6,400 bases of DNA, taken from the NCBI GenBank assembly GCA_937892665.1, contig CALBJF010000070.1, positions 1-6,400 on the forward strand, given 5' to 3'. The number at the start of each line of letters is the position of its first letter. The stretch's first letter is position 1. A program made the position numbers and the translations under genes. This document shows, piece after piece, positions 5,951 through 6,400 of this stretch. Source of the DNA: an uncultured euryarchaeote. GTDB taxonomy: Archaea; Thermoplasmatota; Poseidoniia; Poseidoniales; Poseidoniaceae. The notes below the pieces were generated by a model. It was given only the letters and a program-made list of their open reading frames with translations, was not told the origin of the DNA and made no database searches.

Positions 5951-6238
5951 ATGTCACAAAGAGACGATGCAAACAACGAGCCCGAAATTATTGAATCCGA
6001 TTTTCCAACAGATACAGGACAAGAGGATTTTGAACCACTGCTTCTAACGGTCGATGGCCATCCTGCAAAAGGTTTGATCACCGATTCAGTTGGTTGGTCT
6101 ACACGGATTGTTCTTCTCTTCGAACAACCTCATCCTAAATTTGGAAAGGAATTCATGACGAAGAAATTCCTTATTGAACCAGCAGGGTATCTGATGTATG
6201 GCCATAATCAGAAACCACTCCGGTTGAAGCGAATTTAA
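5951..6238 (+). CDS. Small protein of unknown function with acidic N-terminus
   Basis: This 95-residue protein matches no family I recognise. Residues 1-27 are hydrophilic and acidic (DDANNEPEIIESDFPTDTGQ at 5-24), probably disordered. Residues 28-95 look like a small beta-rich domain, with strands such as PLLLTVDG (29-36), STRIVLLFEQ (50-59) and KKFLIEPAGYLMYG (71-84), and a basic end KPLRLKRI (88-95). No cysteines, signal peptide or membrane helix are present, so a soluble cytoplasmic protein is expected; an acidic tail plus a basic end could suit binding to another protein or nucleic acid, but that is guesswork. ATG 5951 is chosen over GTG 5933 because of the TATA box 26 bases upstream. 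The gene diverges from the carboxylase and meets the glycosylase gene tail to tail. A promoter, a compact ORF and clean fit between neighbours support it being real. Confidence 0.72.
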   Translation: MSQRDDANNEPEIIESDFPTDTGQEDFEPLLLTVDGHPAKGLITDSVGWSTRIVLLFEQPHPKFGKEFMTKKFLIEPAGYLMYGHNQKPLRLKRI

Positions 6239-6400
6239 TGTTGACAAGACGGGCAGAAATCCAAGCGCCTACCGCTCATTCGGCTGTGTATGATTGTTGA
6301 GTTGCACTCATGGCATTCCAATCCATCACGAGTAAACACATGATGCCTCGCTTGTCGGCGAGAGAGCCCATTTTCTCTAAGAAGTTCATAGAGTTCTTTT
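6235..6400 (-). CDS. Fpg/Nei-family DNA glycosylase, C-terminal end (runs off the right edge)
   Basis: The last 54 residues of a formamidopyrimidine-DNA glycosylase/endonuclease VIII family protein read leftward from the window edge to a TAA at 6235-6237. The family's C-terminal zinc finger is complete: GLECHECN supplies the first Cys pair (CxxC), 16 residues follow, and FCPSCQH supplies the second. The first Arg of SGRRLDFC, five residues before the third Cys, matches the DNA-phosphate-contacting Arg of the Fpg zinc-finger hairpin. VFTRDG before the first Cys pair is also typical. These enzymes remove oxidised bases and nick the strand. The catalytic N-terminal Pro and the helix-two-turn-helix are outside the window, so Fpg and Nei cannot be separated. 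The frame has no annotated start here. The stop overlaps that of the 95-residue gene through a shared TTAA. Confidence 0.88.
   Translation of the reverse strand, partial: KELYELLRENGLSRRQARHHVFTRDGLECHECNSTIIHSRMSGRRLDFCPSCQH

Noticed and set aside
1..6400. CRISPR array, insertion sequence, prophage, attachment site or defence system
   Set aside because: No spaced repeats, terminal inverted repeats, transposase, integrase or nuclease-effector motifs were found; the genes are housekeeping-like or orphans in tight operons.

Overview
The window looks like ordinary chromosome from a marine planktonic euryarchaeon, most likely Marine Group II (Poseidoniales) or a close relative. This is inferred from gene content, not from a marker gene. 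The strongest archaeal signal is a SelB-like elongation-factor paralogue with a ruined GTPase domain (1027-2049), of the kind described in archaea as aSelBL. Two further points fit: a TATA-type, apparently leaderless promoter in front of the small gene at 5951, and a secreted protein whose beta-rich start resembles cell-surface proteins I associate with this group. Bacterial-type genes (biotin carboxylase, Fpg/Nei glycosylase, YkhA/YciA-like thioesterase) sit among them, which is common in these genomes.

Layout. At the left edge is the N-terminal part of a secreted protein on the minus strand (start at 373, running off the window). It diverges across a 153-base gap from a plus-strand run of three genes: acyl-CoA thioesterase (527-991), SelB-like factor (1027-2049), and a 475-residue membrane-anchored protein of unknown function (2141-3568). 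This run meets, tail to tail with an 18-base overlap, a minus-strand pair read right to left: biotin carboxylase (4500-5840) followed closely by a PfkB/ribokinase-family kinase (3551-4489). Across a 110-base AT-rich gap, a 95-residue unknown acidic-N-terminus protein (5951-6238, plus) diverges from the carboxylase. Its stop overlaps by four bases the stop of a DNA glycosylase of the Fpg/Nei family (minus), of which only the last 54 residues are in view.

How the genes work together. The carboxylase and kinase are very probably co-transcribed, because the kinase ribosome-binding site overlaps the carboxylase stop codon. No biotin carrier or carboxyltransferase gene is in the window, so the carboxylase's acyl substrate cannot be decided here. 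The thioesterase and carboxylase both touch acyl-CoA metabolism but are in separate transcription units. There is no sign of a mobile element, CRISPR array, RNA gene or defence island. The coding density is high and no gene-free stretch exceeds 153 bases. The most interesting items are the degenerate SelB-like factor, the large membrane-anchored orphan, and a palindrome overlapping the TATA box between the carboxylase and the small orphan.
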